Positions 45,280 through 57,670 of a DNA stretch of 64,000 nucleotides are shown piece after piece. Within the stretch, counting starts at the first letter, position 1. The number at the start of each line of letters is the position of its first letter. Source of the DNA: Usnea hakonensis (taxonomy: Eukaryota; Ascomycota; Lecanoromycetes; Lecanorales; Parmeliaceae); NCBI GenBank assembly GCA_013423325.1, contig BLJB01000207.1, positions 62,001 through 126,000 of the forward strand. The letters are read 5' to 3'. The notes beneath the pieces were generated by a model. It was given only the letters and a program-made list of their open reading frames with translations, ran no database searches and was not told the DNA's origin. Both the position numbers and the translations under genes were made by a program.

Positions 45280-46742
45280 TCATAAGACCTTCCTTGGGTC
45301 GAGGCTGCCGATACTCGCGCTTATTGCTTTCCCATCAAACACAAACTCCGAGATTAGCTTGCCCGTTCCCGGTCCATTCTGGATGCCCCACTGGATTATG
45401 ATTTCGGAGTCAGTATGGTCTGCCAAAAAGGGCGTATTGAGCATTGGGTATCTCTAGGGTGTGGTTTCCCAAGACATGCCCCAATGCTCGAAATCTGGGC
45501 TAAAAAAGGGAAAATGAAGTCCGATATTACTTACGCAAGTGTGGCCTGCGGCTATCAGAAGCCCTTTCACACCAGTCTCGCCGATCAAAGGGCCCCCACT
45601 CGTCGCTTGCACGTTCGGCAGGTAGCACGCCTGCCGGACCAAAACTTCTCCGTCTCGAAGCTCATCTGATATGGAAGACACGTAGTCGATAATATCCTGG
45701 CAGCGAGAGTCATCAGTCACCACGTCCGCGGTCGTCTTCGGTAAGGGCACCAAAGTGTCTCCCTCGCCACAAGCGTATGCTTCGTTATTCGGGCGGGTAT
45801 AGATCTCTGGAGTCACTTGTTTCGAATGCGCCCGCTTCGATTTCTGAAATGTGTCAGTCCGTCCAAAGTTAGGTGGCAGGCTGATGTCTGTGAACAACGC
45901 ATATGCGGAAATCGGCTTCGACGGTCGTATTGTTACACTGTGCGCTCGCAAGGCTGATATAGGAGCTGGTGAATAGACATTCCGCGTCCAAGGTCCGGCA
46001 GAAATAATTACATCTGTGGCTGGTAGTGTGTGGGATTCAGAAGTTTCTTTGTCATTATAGGTCACAGACTTAACGGCACCACCAGTCTTGTCGATACTAG
46101 TCACGGAGCCGAGAATGATTTCGGCACCTGCATTCTCGGCTAGCTGAGCTATGGCCGTTGTAAATTGATACGGATGGACCTGAGCTGTATCCTTTGGCGT
46201 TCCCATTTCGTAGTAACTCCTCGCGCTGTCTGGCGCTACCCAGTCCAAATCCTTAGGTATCCCAGCGGCGGCCATTGTTCGAGATGCTTTATCCTTGAGT
46301 TTTTGTAATGATACGGAGTCTCCGGTGGTATGGCTTCCGTTCAAACTAGGCTCCTGCCCAGTCGTCCGCCCTCTTGCAGTGAGCGACCCAGAATGTATCT
46401 TTCTATATCCCCATCTTTCCTCACCATGGTGGGACGCTGCCAGCTCTTCATGTAGTTTGTAACTCAGAGGGACAATACTGCTCGGGTATGCCCACAGAGC
46501 CAACAGTCCGCCAGCCTTGCCTGATGCGCCTCCTGCAATCTTGGATGCTTCGAGAAGTGTGATCTTATGTTTGGATGGATCATAGGACGGATGGCGGGTC
46601 AGGAAGTAAGCCGATGTGCATCCAATGATGCCTCCACCTGCATGTCGATGCCAGTATCAGTTCTACTGGGGCTTGACGGCGGTCTTCTTGAGGGGGGCGG
46701 ACCAATGATGACAATGTTGCGCGTTTCAGAGCTACCGGTCAT
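45280..46742 (-). CDS. FAD-dependent oxidoreductase, TDA3-like (DAO family)
   Basis: Exons 46742-46703, 46637-45535 and 45390-45280, 417 aa. The first intron splits the dinucleotide-binding motif: MTGSSETRNIVIIG joins GGIIGC, giving GGGIIG at 14-19. The rest follows the family closely: LLEASKIAGGASGKAGG, LLALWAYPSSIVPLSYKLH, a central VITSIDK-like region and AAGHTC near the end. The third exon adds WGIQNGPGTGKLISEFVFDG and ends SLDPRKVL. Yeast TDA3 is an FAD oxidoreductase linked to late endosome-to-Golgi traffic; the substrate is unknown. The first donor (GTCCGC) is non-standard, but its frame and motif fit are exact. The last intron is 144 nt. Confidence 0.9.
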
Positions 46743-47421
46743 GCTGGCGGCGGAAGTCACCATAAGGAGAGATCTGAGGTGAGCCAGAGCAGGGACAACT
46801 ATGTTCGTCTTGGAGAGAATTGCAGATCTACCGATAACGTCCACGGGATTTGAGGGGATTTGAGGGCGGACTTCGGGAGGAAGGAGCTAAATCTCGCGCC
46901 GGGTAGTTAAAGTGAAAACTAGCGAGCAGAGCCGATTTCATAACTGTTTCCATGGCTCCATTCAATAGTTTGATAGCGGAAGGTGAGGGATGTGGACATG
47001 GCTTCAGAGAAACAGACGATTCCTTTGAGGGTGTTACCCTGTTCACGTCAAGATGGAAGGGCCAGAGTCAGTGTAAACCGTTTTACTGAAGGGTTTCTCA
47101 ATGCTAACAAGAGTCTTTCAGTATCTTGAGTAGGTCTTCGACCTTTGCTATCACTTCCAATCACTTCCAAATGACCTTCTACATGTTCAAGCCGCATACA
47201 TGCTCGCATCCTGTCTTACGCCCTGGTGTAATAAGAGTTCAACTATTTTTGCCGAGCTCATTGCTTTCTTGGCTTCAGGAACTTCAATGTGCTACCTTCC
47301 AGAAATTTATACTAGACTTTAGTTAAGATTCTCTACTCGCAATGTTATCCGGTGCCTACGCTTAAAAAACAGATGACTGACAATAATTAGCAGAGAAGAT
47401 GCCAGGACTCCGTCAGTTGCT
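46743..47421. other. Intergenic; divergent promoter
   Basis: This separates the leftward oxidoreductase from the rightward CRT10-like gene. Undetected upstream exons of the CRT10-like gene may lie here; none can be shown. Confidence 0.4.
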
Positions 47422-49867
47422 ATGTTCCGCAATAATCTAGTAAGCTGAATATCACCCAATCTGTAGAGTCCAGGGCTCAATGTCAATGATAGACTGCATT
47501 ATCTCAGTATCGGAACCTTCTGTTCATTGCTTATACCGACAATATATACGTTTACGCACCCACCTACCCAGGGCAAAACATTACCAGTAAGCCAGAATTG
47601 GTCATCAAGCTTCCCCAAAGTCGACCCGGTCTAAGGGGCTATTTGGACACAACTAGACCACATGCTGTAAACCATCTCATCATTGGAGATATTGGTGATG
47701 AAGAGGTTGTTGTAGTTGCCTGCGATGACGGCGATGTTATCTCTTACACCGTGCGCTCTCTATGTCTTGCAATCAACGAAGGGGCAAAAACTGTCTTTGA
47801 GCCCGGTTCCTTTGATATTCAAATACTCAAGCGCTACAGTGAAACCGGTAGGGCGAATCTCGTTCTCCCCATAGTCGATCCCGAAAGGACTCTGGGTTGT
47901 CGCGTTTTGCCGGCATGGTTCCATGAGAACGTCGGAGCCAGTGCGTGGGGCCTTGCAACACATAAAAATAGCAGAGTACTAGCGGTCAGTTCAAACACGA
48001 AGGAGATAATTATCTTTGCGCCATCTCTCAGCCCAAAGTGGAGTAAGCCTTTTCGTTCAAAGCATCCCTCTTTGAAAACCGGTGAAAGGTACATGACTTG
48101 TGAGCCATGGGGCTCGACCGCATTACAAGATCGATCTCATGGTAGAAAATTCATTCTTCGGGGCCACGCGGCGAACATACCTAATATTGCGTTCTGTGAT
48201 AACAGCTTGGACTCTGATGGAAATTACTTGGCGAGCACAGACATCGACGGATGTACAAAAGTGTGGGATATCAGGAGAGGCATCCCGATCCTCGAGACCA
48301 CTGGAAATGCTGTTACTAGTAGGTTATGCCAGTGCCACCTCAGTCGCGACTTCACTCATCACTGCATCAGATACTCGTGGTTGGGCTGTGGCTTGCTTGG
48401 ATCCTCGAGTTTCAAGACTCAGGTACGTTATCCGAGATCTCAAAATGATGAGTATTCTTTGGATTCTTATGCATCGCTACATGTGACGACACTGCCTTAT
48501 ACACAGTCGTCTTTGCTTTCATGTTGTGGCTGTTCAGACCTAGCTAATCGCATTACTTTTGTATCTTAACCCACCCTCCTAGGAACGGTTTAATCTAGCA
48601 GCCCAATATGAGTACTTTTGGAAGAATTGAGTCGAAGGCTTGAAAAAGACATGCTGACTTTGGAATTTTCCTTAGCGAAGGTCCAGTCAATACCTTCGGC
48701 TGCGCCTGCCAGGTGGATGAAAGCAACACTCTAATAGACAACTCAGAAGTTGGAGAATTAATCCATGATAATTCACAATGGCATCCTGGATTTTCAGCCT
48801 TGGGCTCCGTGCCGGGAGTCCTACCTACTGGAACGGCAACTCCTGCCACAGTCCAGGCCACAGAGATCACAACCGCGGATCCAGATCTTGAGATGGATGA
48901 TCAAGCTGACGATGAGACGGACGAAGAGATGGATGAGATGGACGACCTAGATGACGAAGATGACGGAGATTCTCCAGAAGAGAACGAAGAGGCGGACCTC
49001 ATGGCATTGGGAGCTGCAGTAACAGTTGGAGGTGCATTAATGGTTGATCCTACACTAGACGCTGCAGATGTTGGGCAACTATCCTCAAATGAGGATATAA
49101 CAACAGACGATGACGACTCTGACCTTCCAGACCTAGAAGAAGTACCTATGGCCGAGGAGACTGGCCAGCCAGCATCCGAAGGTAAGGAACGGCTTCAGAC
49201 CATGATTATTGGCTTGCTAATCCTCTACGCAGCGAAGCAAGAGCACTCGAAGAACTTATCTCCAAGCTCCGGGAAAAACACGGGTCGTTTCTCGGACACC
49301 ACACACGCCAAGACCTGTCCGAGTTTCACCGATCTCCCTTTTGACCTACTGCAAACGGACGTCAGAGACATCCACCTCTTCCGAGACATCCGTTTCGACG
49401 CCGACCTGAAACGCCGCCCGCCAGATTCATCCCATAGCCAGGTCCTCTGCCAACAAGCGTTAAATCAAAGAATGCCACCGGGCTTCCACTATCTAAGCCA
49501 AATGGAACGTCTCAACATGATCGCCCAGATCCCAGAACTCGGTGTCGTCGTCATAGGAAACCAAGTAGGTCGTGTGGGCATCTTGACCATGACACGGTGG
49601 GAGGCGCAGAAGCAGTCGGGGTATAAAATCGAGTGTATTCTCCCGTTCAGCTCTGAGGAAAGCAAGGGGATGAGACCGAGGAAGCCGTTGATGGGTATGG
49701 CTGTCGGTCCCATTCAAGGACACGAAACTCCTCTGCCGCAATATAGTCCCAAGATGACGAAGGAGCGGCCGAGAAGGTTTCGATTGTTGATGACGTATTG
49801 CGATCATACGATTTTGAGCTATGAGATTTCTCGGCCGGAAGAAGATGGAGATCTAATTGTGGCATGA
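47422..49867 (+). CDS. CRT10: CRT10-like WD/propeller protein
   Basis: Proposed exons 47422-47439, 47508-48318, 48371-48422, 48676-49181 and 49233-49867, 673 aa, all in frame. Conserved CRT10-family blocks are present: RNLLFIAYTDNIYVYAP, RPGLRGYLDTTRPHAVNHL, VVVACDDGDVISY, ENVGASAWGLATH, AVACLDPR, and the C-terminal QMERLNMIAQIPELGVVV with GRVGILTMTRW. An acidic Asp/Glu-rich loop lies at ~430-490. Yeast CRT10 is a regulator of ribonucleotide reductase genes. The 5' end is uncertain: MFRNNL matches the family lead-in, but the frame stays open upstream and more N-terminal sequence is likely. The third intron (253 nt) is long, and the fourth is frame-neutral (51 nt). Confidence 0.72.
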
Positions 49868-50118
49868 AGGGATGGCGGACCGGTAAGAAAATGGCTAGGC
49901 GTAATGTTGGGAGTGGTAATAAGAGGACAGGTAGGAGTTTGGGCGCTTCTGGGCCGCAATAGGTGGCTCGTTTTGGCACTTGGGCTCCCCCGAGTGCGTC
50001 ATAGTGCTTCGTTTGAGATCCAATCTCAGAATTAGTATTTAAAACCAGCCTTGGCCGGGACACAGCTTCTTAGCTCGCTCTACCCAAATTATGATAGGCC
50101 TCCAACTGACCACCGCAA

Positions 50119-51032
50119 CTATCGTCTCTTCTTCCTCCCCACCTCACTCCCTCCTCTCTGCTCCCTCCGCCTCCTCCTCCTCTCCTCCCAAACACTCCAC
50201 CCACTCTCCGCCAAATCCTCCTCCACCACCAAATCCCTCCACCTCCCCATCCTCCCCACCCAACTATCCAACCCCACATCCACCCACCCCTCCCTTCGCG
50301 CCCACTCCGTAACCCCAAACCATGCCCCCGCACACATCACCCCCGCCATACATCCCACACACACTTGCACCGGCGTATGATAGCTGAGGTATATGCGACT
50401 TAGCGCGACGGCGGCGGCGAGAGCGAGGGTCAGGAGGGAGAGGAGGGAGCGTTGGAGGAGGGAGAGGGGGCGGTGGCTGTAGGGGAGGGGTTGGCTGGAT
50501 GGGGAGGGGTGGGGGGGTGTGGGGGGGTTGTGCCGTAAGAGGAGGAAGAGGGTGAGGGAGAGGGAGAAGTAGGCGAGGAATTGGGCGTGCGAGGAGGGCA
50601 TGCCGTAGCCTTTGCCGTTCATTTCTGCATTCGTCACGGGTGTTAGTTGCGATTCTTGGGAACCATTGCTGGTTGGGCTGCAGGGACAGGGCCATGGTAT
50701 TGCAAGCGCTATGGGAGGGGCGGGCATGGTACGTACGTTTCGGCCTCTCTTCTTTGATTAATCTCTTGAGGAGAAAGTTGAGAGCTTCGCAGCCCATTTG
50801 TCCGACGAACATGAGGAGGATCTCGACTTCGCGCGTGGACCATATAAGGGTTACGTAGATGACGCAGAGGGTCTGGGGGGCGAGCGCGAGCCAGGCGCAT
50901 AGGTAGGATATGGGATCGTGAGGGTTCTGGGGGGTGATTTGTGAGCGGAAGGGGGGTTTGAGGAAAGGGGAGGAGGGTACGCACGTAGTGGACGTGTGTT
51001 AGGGAGAGGGATGCGAGTGGTGTGGCTTCCAT
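50119..51032 (-). CDS. CAX4: Dolichyldiphosphatase (PAP2 superfamily)
   Basis: Exons 51032-50985, 50926-50737 and 50624-50119, 247 aa. The protein has several membrane spans (LCVIYVTLIW, ILLMFVGQMGCEALNFLL, LAYFSLSLTLFLLL and others). The lipid-phosphatase signature is complete: KRLIKEERP (K70-x6-R77-P78), PSSH at 89-92 within GYGMPSSHAQF, and SRIYLSYH further on. It hydrolyses dolichyl diphosphate on the lumenal side of the ER to recycle the carrier for N-glycosylation (CAX4/CWH8 in yeast). The C-terminal ~40 residues are basic (RRRRREQRGG) and low in complexity. A Pro-rich loop between spans is longer than usual. The gene is convergent with the CRT10-like gene and divergent from the RBR gene. 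Confidence 0.92.
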
Positions 51033-51666
51033 CTTGCCGGCAAGATTGGTGAATCACGATGGTGAAAGCTGGATTGTATGATTGTGGGGTTGGATGTTTG
51101 GATGGGCGCACGCGCCTTGATGGATTTGATGGATTAGCATCGTACCAAATTTCATTTCATGCAGGAGACAGAATAAGTACTTTAGGATACGGACTCGGCA
51201 TGGGCGCAAAGACGCTTGAACGCGCTTAATCACGGCGCGTATCAACGAAGCTTCCTATTTCGAAATCCTTATTTTAAACTGCCACGTAAATTGAGACATT
51301 GACTTTTCTCGATCATGATACTTTTTGATGATACCTATAGCGCTGAGATTCTTAATTAGAGGCGATCAACACCAATATATTGGTCTATATAGAACAGATT
51401 ATTAGATCAGAACTAGATTGTGCTAATTTTCTGGCCCCCTCTGGCCAAGGAAATAACAAGCTTTGAGCAACGGCTAATACCCGCCACTATGCTTCGGCGA
51501 TTTGAAACTGAGTCACTTTTGCCACGATATGCAAATAGATTGTATGACACATCTCCTTACAATTCCGTCATCTTACCTGCACTCTTGTTTACGAGTCAAC
51601 CATGTCGAGTGTTTCTAAGCACAGGCTATAAGAAGCGACTCATGTCTTCATACTACAATACCAACA
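51033..51666. other. Intergenic; divergent promoter
   Basis: No gene is seen; an AT-rich patch lies around 51280-51420. It serves both the dolichyldiphosphatase and the RBR ligase genes. Confidence 0.4.
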
Positions 51667-53582
51667 ATGGCCGATGACATTGAAGAGGGAGAAGATGAGC
51701 GAGCAATCGAACTTGCGTCACTTGCAGCTATCTACCCTGAGTTGGTGATAGACGAGGAGGGCTCAGATCCCTTTTCTGCGACCATCTCAATCCAAGTTGA
51801 ACCCGCTGAACCTTTGTCGATACGGTTCCCATCCGCTGATGGCGCGCCTCCAGTCGGCCTCATTCCTGCCACACACTCTGTTGTTGAAGAAATAAAGCAG
51901 TTGGAGATTGGAGACACCAGGAATGATAACACCTCAAACGAAGACATTTCTCGCCTGTCACACCTGCCAGCTCTGAACCTGCGACTTTCCCTGCCGGAAG
52001 GGTATCCAGCCGAGGCGCCACCAGTGTTCTATCTAAATTCGCAATACTCGTGGCTGCCGGATCAGAAGCTGCAAGAGCTCAGAGAAGCGGGCCACAGAAT
52101 ATGGGAGGAGTTGGGCAGGGACCAAGTCGTCTTTTCGTACATTGACCATTTGCGAGAGGCGGCAGAGAGGGGATTCGATATGGCTCAGGCTGATGACCAA
52201 GTGCTGGAAGTCTCGCCTGATCTCAAAGTCTCCCTTCTCGACTTCGATCTAAAGGCCAAGCGGGCAAAATTTGAGCGGGAGACCTTCGAGTGTGGTATTT
52301 GCCTAGGTAGGTCGTATGAGCAGAATATCCGAATGATTGACTAATACGAAGGCACAGATGCTAAAAAAGGGACCGTTTGCCATCGTCTTTTGCTTTGTGG
52401 GCACGTCTTTTGCGTTATTTGCCTCCAGGACTACTACAACTCTTGCATCACCGAAGGCGATGTTGGAAGCATCAAGTGTATCACACCAGACTGTGGCAAG
52501 CAAAATGTCGTAGCCCTGGCTACCGATGAGTTGCAGCCGAAGAATGGCCCAGAGGACAGGACGCTTGAGCCAAGCGAGCTTTTACAGATACCATTAGAGC
52601 AGGATACAGTCCAACGTTACGTCAAATTGAAGAGGAAGAAGCGCCTCGAAGCTGATAAAACAACGGTCTACTGTCCTCGCCAATGGTGTCAAGGACCGGC
52701 TCGTACCACCAAAAGCAAGCTTGATCAAGGCGAGGAATCTCAGGAGATCGATGAACCTGAGATCTGTGACCGCAATGCCCCTCAAGGCAGACTACCACCG
52801 CCAGCCGAACGCCTTGCAGTATGTGAAGACTGCAATTTTGCATTCTGCAAAGTCTGCAAAGCAAGTTGGCATGGCGAATACTTTGTCTGCTTCCCACGCT
52901 CCCAATTCGAACTGACAAAAGAGGAAAGGGCGTCTGAGGAGTACATGAAGCTGCATACACAGCCTTGCCCTACATGTGATGCCCGAGCCCAGAAGACGCA
53001 TGGATGTAATCATATGATTTGCTTCAAATGCGACACCCATTTCTGCTACCTGTGCGGCGCTTATCTCGACAAATCCAATCCATACCAACACTACAATACC
53101 GTGAAAAATGGCTGCTATATGCGCTTATGGGAGCTGGAGCAAGGCGACGATGGGAACATTGGCCATGGGTTTGGTGGTGGGGTTCGTGAAGTGCATTATG
53201 ATTCCGACGACGAGGACGACGAGGACGATGAACTTCCTCCTGAACTTCCTCCTCCTGCGCCGGTCGCTGCACAGGTGTTGGTACCTGCGCAGATTGTGCG
53301 AGCGTTTGGACCTGGACCGCCGAGACCTCAGGTCCCTGCCCCCCCGCGACCTGCCCGAGAACGCGATCCGGGTCTTCAACGGTTTTTACGAATGGCCCGT
53401 GACGATGAGGAGGATGAGTAAGTGACCTTCCCAAGTGATGATCTGCTGAAAGGTGGCAAAGCAGTCGTCTCTCTTCAGCTGGGGATCTGTCTCAACGAAG
53501 TCGTGCTGACTTTGGGATGTGCAGGTGGGATAGCGATGACCTTTCTGATATCTCGGACGGGGAGTGGGATGATGATGCATAA
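51667..53582 (+). CDS. RBR-type E3 ubiquitin ligase with RWD domain (ITT1/RNF14-like)
   Basis: Exons 51667-52306, 52358-53417 and 53525-53582, 585 aa. Residues ~10-180 form an RWD domain (IELASLAAIYPEL, LRLSLPEGYPAEAPP). RING1 begins C209, C212 and continues C227, H229, C232 and C235; an intron falls just after C212. An IBR domain follows. RING2 is C417-x2-C420, then catalytic C430 in HGCNHMIC, with the same spacing as in other RBR ligases. Ubiquitin is passed through this Cys. The C-terminus is Asp/Glu- and Pro-rich and finishes in a short third exon ending EWDDDA. The family acts in translation-related ubiquitylation (yeast ITT1, human RNF14); that role here is inference from family. Confidence 0.93.
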
Positions 53583-54779
53583 GGCGTTCAGGGAAGGCGG
53601 TTTGATTGTTTTTTTTCTCATATCATAGCGCCTTTTTTACTGTGTGTATATTATATTGCATAGGGAGAGATACCCGAACAAATCACGTTTAATCTCATCC
53701 CCGAGCAGCAAACGCGTCCAGACGGAGGTGCGCTTACACGAGATTACGACCAAAGTCTTCAACTCCAAAACTCCCTCATCCAGAGAAAACCCCCTCATGA
53801 AACAAACCCCCCCTCCCCCCTTCTGGCCCTCTTTCCCCCCCTGCTCCTTTCCTCTTATGTCCCTCCCATCTTCCCAGCTCTCTAAAATCAACTCATAACC
53901 AAATCCTTCTCTGAGGAAATAGCTATCAAAGAAGTGAATTGTGGGTGAAGCGAGATCGTGAGGCGCAACGAATCATCGGGTGAAGTAGGTATATAATCGG
54001 GGTGAAGGTAGTTAATTGGACGAAGAGAGTTGTCAGGTGAAGGGAATAGGGTTGAGTTATTACGTTGAATCAATCCCGTTTACTGACTTACTCGCTTGCT
54101 TACTTTACTGTTGGACTGTTGTGTTGCTGGTAGTTTTGCGGTGGGGGGGAGGGAGGGGGTATTTGGGGAGATGTGGAGATGGTGCTAAGGAGGGATGTCT
54201 GAGCTGGGACTCTTGTACAGATGGTGACATCGAATTTGTAGGTTGGGTTACCTTTTAGACGCAATAGTGTTGCGAGGTGGGGTTTGTGGGGAGGCTTTGA
54301 TGGGATTATGCTTGACGGAGAGAGGGGTTGAGGGTTTGCGTCTTGGGACATGGGGAAGATGGGGGGGGGATGTGCTGAGTGGGTAGGTTGAGTGGAGAGA
54401 GTGTGGGGGGTTGAGGAGAGGAGAGTGGAGTGTGGGGGGGAAAGGGGGGGAATGCGAAGGCGAGATATGACTCGTTGGATTGGTGCTGTCTCACGGCTAA
54501 TTCTGGTGTCGGTAGTAAAGGCGTAATGTTGACTGGTATGGCTTTGTAGGAACGGTTAGGGGTGGAGTTGTGGAGATGCGCCCGGGCTTTTCGATAGTGT
54601 TGCTTGAGACAGCAATTGCGTCTACCCTCAAGTGGACTAGGCTTTGGGGCGTACAGCTTTGGGTAAAATAGAATGGATGAGAATAGCCCTTCCATTTTGT
54701 TCTGTGTCGAGTAATCTCAAGACTGCAGGGTTTCATATACCAAAGGGGGTGCAGGAATGCGGGAATTCGTCTGGCAGTC
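53583..54779. other. Intergenic, G-rich in part
   Basis: 1.2 kb with no supported gene between convergent genes. Strong G runs lie at ~54140-54180 and ~54360-54450. Confidence 0.4.
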
Positions 54780-55352
54780 TCACCTCAGGGATCTCCTTTC
54801 CACACTTATAGAATATGTCATCTCCTCTAGAGGGTTTGCCACAACGATAGTAGCCATGTCGTTCTGAAAGTCGTCGGTAATTGTCTCTGCGTCATCAACA
54901 AAATCTTCAACAATGTTTTCGTAATGCTCACGGGCATCATCGTTCGCGGCTTCCAGGTCTGCATAAATGCCGTGGATATGCACCGCTTTGAGATCGCCCT
55001 CTTCGTTGTAGAACCCTTGTGGATCATCTGCTCCAACGTTCTCTCTCTGCTCCTCTTTTACGACGTAGACGTAGCGGGGTCGGACGGGTCTGGGGTTTGG
55101 CGGAGCGGGGATTGGTAGATTTGGCGGCACTGCGGCGGCGCGCTTTTGTGGGACACACTTGATGGAAGCCGTATATCTGTATTGGTCGACCTCCCCATCC
55201 TCACAGTATCCATGAAGTTGCAACATGCCATCTCCCGGATGGCGACCCCACTTATGTTCCCATCCATCTGCCTGGCTTTTGCAGCGTTGATGAAACTCTT
55301 GGTAGGCCGCATCTTTAGCTTCTCGTTCAGTGGAAACCAGGCCGATTGGCAT
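54780..55352 (-). CDS. Hypothetical protein with two similar halves
   Basis: Start taken at 55352 (MPIGLVSTEREAK), 190 aa; an in-frame ATG at 55394 would add 14 residues. The protein looks bipartite. Residues ~1-75 hold a helix followed by beta-like sequence with a YRYTASIKC end, and residues ~92-190 hold YVYVVKEEQ, GIYADLEAANDDAREHY and a MTYSISVERR end. The second half resembles a loosely conserved fungal repeat in which a strand is followed by 'LEAAN-AA' helix. I cannot name a function. A GTGAGA donor-like sequence overlaps the stop, so another exon may follow. It lies only ~500 nt from the RIP-mutated block. Confidence 0.6.
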   Translation of the reverse strand: MPIGLVSTEREAKDAAYQEFHQRCKSQADGWEHKWGRHPGDGMLQLHGYCEDGEVDQYRYTASIKCVPQKRAAAVPPNLPIPAPPNPRPVRPRYVYVVKEEQRENVGADDPQGFYNEEGDLKAVHIHGIYADLEAANDDAREHYENIVEDFVDDAETITDDFQNDMATIVVANPLEEMTYSISVERRSLR

Positions 55353-55850
55353 GATACAAGGGGACAAGAAGCAATATAACCTTGGTTTTATCAAGATTTG
55401 GCGGTCCTGTATACCGTATGCCTATAAATTATTTAGGATTTAGTTACCGTAAAACGTATCCTCCCATTCGAATGCCTGACAGTCTAATCTCCAATATGAA
55501 GCCTTCAGCATAGTCTCTACCGATCACCTTGTCTTTTTTGCTCGTTTAGGGAGAATAGAACATCAAACGCCACTGGATTGTTCAGAAGATTCGGGGCTGA
55601 GATACTAAATTGGAGCTTGAGGATCAATCTTGTCGTGCAACGGGAGATTCAGGGGCTGAGGGCAGGAAGCACTTGGATTTCGTATCCGCGCCACGCGCTG
55701 CGACTGAGACTGCGACCGTTTCTCGGATCATTGCACATGAATACTGAGTCTCCCAATTGGGCCGCAGTGCCAAGGCGCGCTAAGCCTGATCTGGATGCTG
55801 TAGAGGAAATTGTAGAAACTTCTTTTATTTTTATCTATTTGAGGATATTA
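55353..55850. other. Transition from genic DNA to AT-rich block
   Basis: No supported gene; a 96-aa frame at 55578-55868 runs into the repeat array and is likely spurious. CpA and TpG are still common here and fade out between ~55.86 and 55.95 kb. Confidence 0.5.
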
Positions 55851-56770
55851 CCTGCGAACCGCGGGTAAACTTTAAAAAAAACCTCAAAATTTATAGATTT
55901 TTTCAGACTACTACCGCGGTTATTATCTAGCGTTTATATGTAGATAAAAATATTTAAATCTTAAGTAGTAATTTACTAGTAAAGACTTTTTTTATTTTTT
56001 TTTCTATTTAAGGATTATACCCGCGGATCGCGGGTAAACTTTAAAAAAAACCTTATATTTTTTAGATTTTTTAAGACTACTACCGCGGATATTATTATTA
56101 TCTAGTATTTATATATAGATAAAATACTTAAATCTCTAGTACTATTTTACTAGTAAAGACTTTTTTTATTTTTTATCTATTAAATTATAATACCCGCGGA
56201 TCGCGGGTAAACTCTAAAAAAAACCTTAAAATCTATAGATATTTTTAGACTACTACCGCGGTTATTATTATTATCTAGTATTTATATATAGATAAAATAC
56301 TTAAATCTCTAGTACTATTTTACTAGTAAAGACTTTTCTTATTTTTTATCTATTTAAGTATAATACCCGCGGATCGCGGATAAACTTTAAAAAAAAGCTT
56401 ATATTTTATAGATTTTTTAGACTATTACCGCGATTATTAATTTTATCTAGTATTTATATATAGATAAAAATATTTATATTAGTAAAGACTTTTTTTTATT
56501 TTTATCTATTTAAGTATAATACCCGCGGATCGCGGGTAAACTTTAAAAAAAACCTTAAAATATATAGATATTTTTAGACTACTATCGTATATATTATTAT
56601 TATCTAGTATTTCTATATAGATAAAAATACTTCTACTAGTAGAGATATTTTTTATTTTTTTTATCTATCTAAGTTTAATACCCGCAGATCGCGGGTAAAC
56701 TTTAAAAAAAAGCTAATATTTTATAGACTTTTTAAGACTACTACCGCGATTATTATTATTATCTAGTATT
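55820..56770. repeat. Satellite-like tandem array with GC palindrome
   Basis: Six units of ~156-173 nt. Each holds the near-palindrome CCCGCGGATCGCGGG followed by TAAACT at 55851, 56020, 56193, 56366, 56522 and 56681, then ACTACTACCGCGG, ATTATTATCTAGTATT and ACTAGTAAAGAC. The first and last units are more diverged. The rest of the unit is nearly pure A/T. Origin is unknown; it could be an LTR/LINE sub-repeat or true satellite. Confidence 0.9.
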
Positions 56771-57670
56771 TAATTAATTAATTATTTTATACGCCTATAC
56801 TAGCTACTTAATATAAGCTAATAAGAGTAACTATAATATTAAACTAATAGAGCTAGGCGTTAAAGAAACTTAAGGGCGAACCTCTAGATAAAAATTTTAA
56901 TTAAATAATATATTCTTCCTTCTACTATACTTTTTAGGAGCCTTATTATATTACCGCGTATCTCTTTACTTTTTTATATCGACTTTTCTATTCTCTAACT
57001 TTTATATTTTTAATTACTCCTATTTTTAGAGGCGAGTATAGTTACTTTTTTATATATTCTTTTTAGACTTAATAGTCTCCTTTATTCTAAGGGGTAGTCT
57101 TAACTATTAGAGTTATTTATTAACTAACTCGAAATTATTTAACTAATTAAAATTAATTATCTATTTTACCGCTATTCGAATCCTTTTAATTATAGTTAAT
57201 ATTATCTAGAAGTCTCTAATATCTATTTCTATAAGTAGTTATATTCTATTCTCCTATAATCTTAAATAGAAAAGAAGGATATACTTAATATTCTATCTTC
57301 TCTATTTATATCTATAATCGGGATTAATATCTAGAATCCTTATTTTATTAAGAAATATATTAAGCCCGATTTTATTACTTTTTATTTAGATAGTAATTAA
57401 GCTCTTAATCTTCCTTAATATCTTATAATAGTTAAACCTATTATTATATAAATTTCTTATTTAGATAGGGGTTCTCGCTATAATAGAAATTCTTTATTAA
57501 TATTTTTCTTATTTTTTAGATCTCTATTTTTAGAACTAATCTTATATTTTTTATCTAATAATATTAATATTTTAATATTTCTTAATATCTTTATATAGAT
57601 TAATCTAATTCTTCTTTCTTCTTATATTAATAGTTACTAGGTCCTAACTTTTTTTCTTAAGGGCTTTAAA
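56771..57670. other. RIP-mutated AT-rich DNA
   Basis: About 900 nt with almost no CpA or TpG and no open frame of note. It could be the 3' end of the minus-strand LINE or another eroded repeat. Confidence 0.7.

Noticed and set aside
55820..56770. CRISPR-like array
   Set aside because: The repeats are long tandem units without unique spacers, in a eukaryotic genome.
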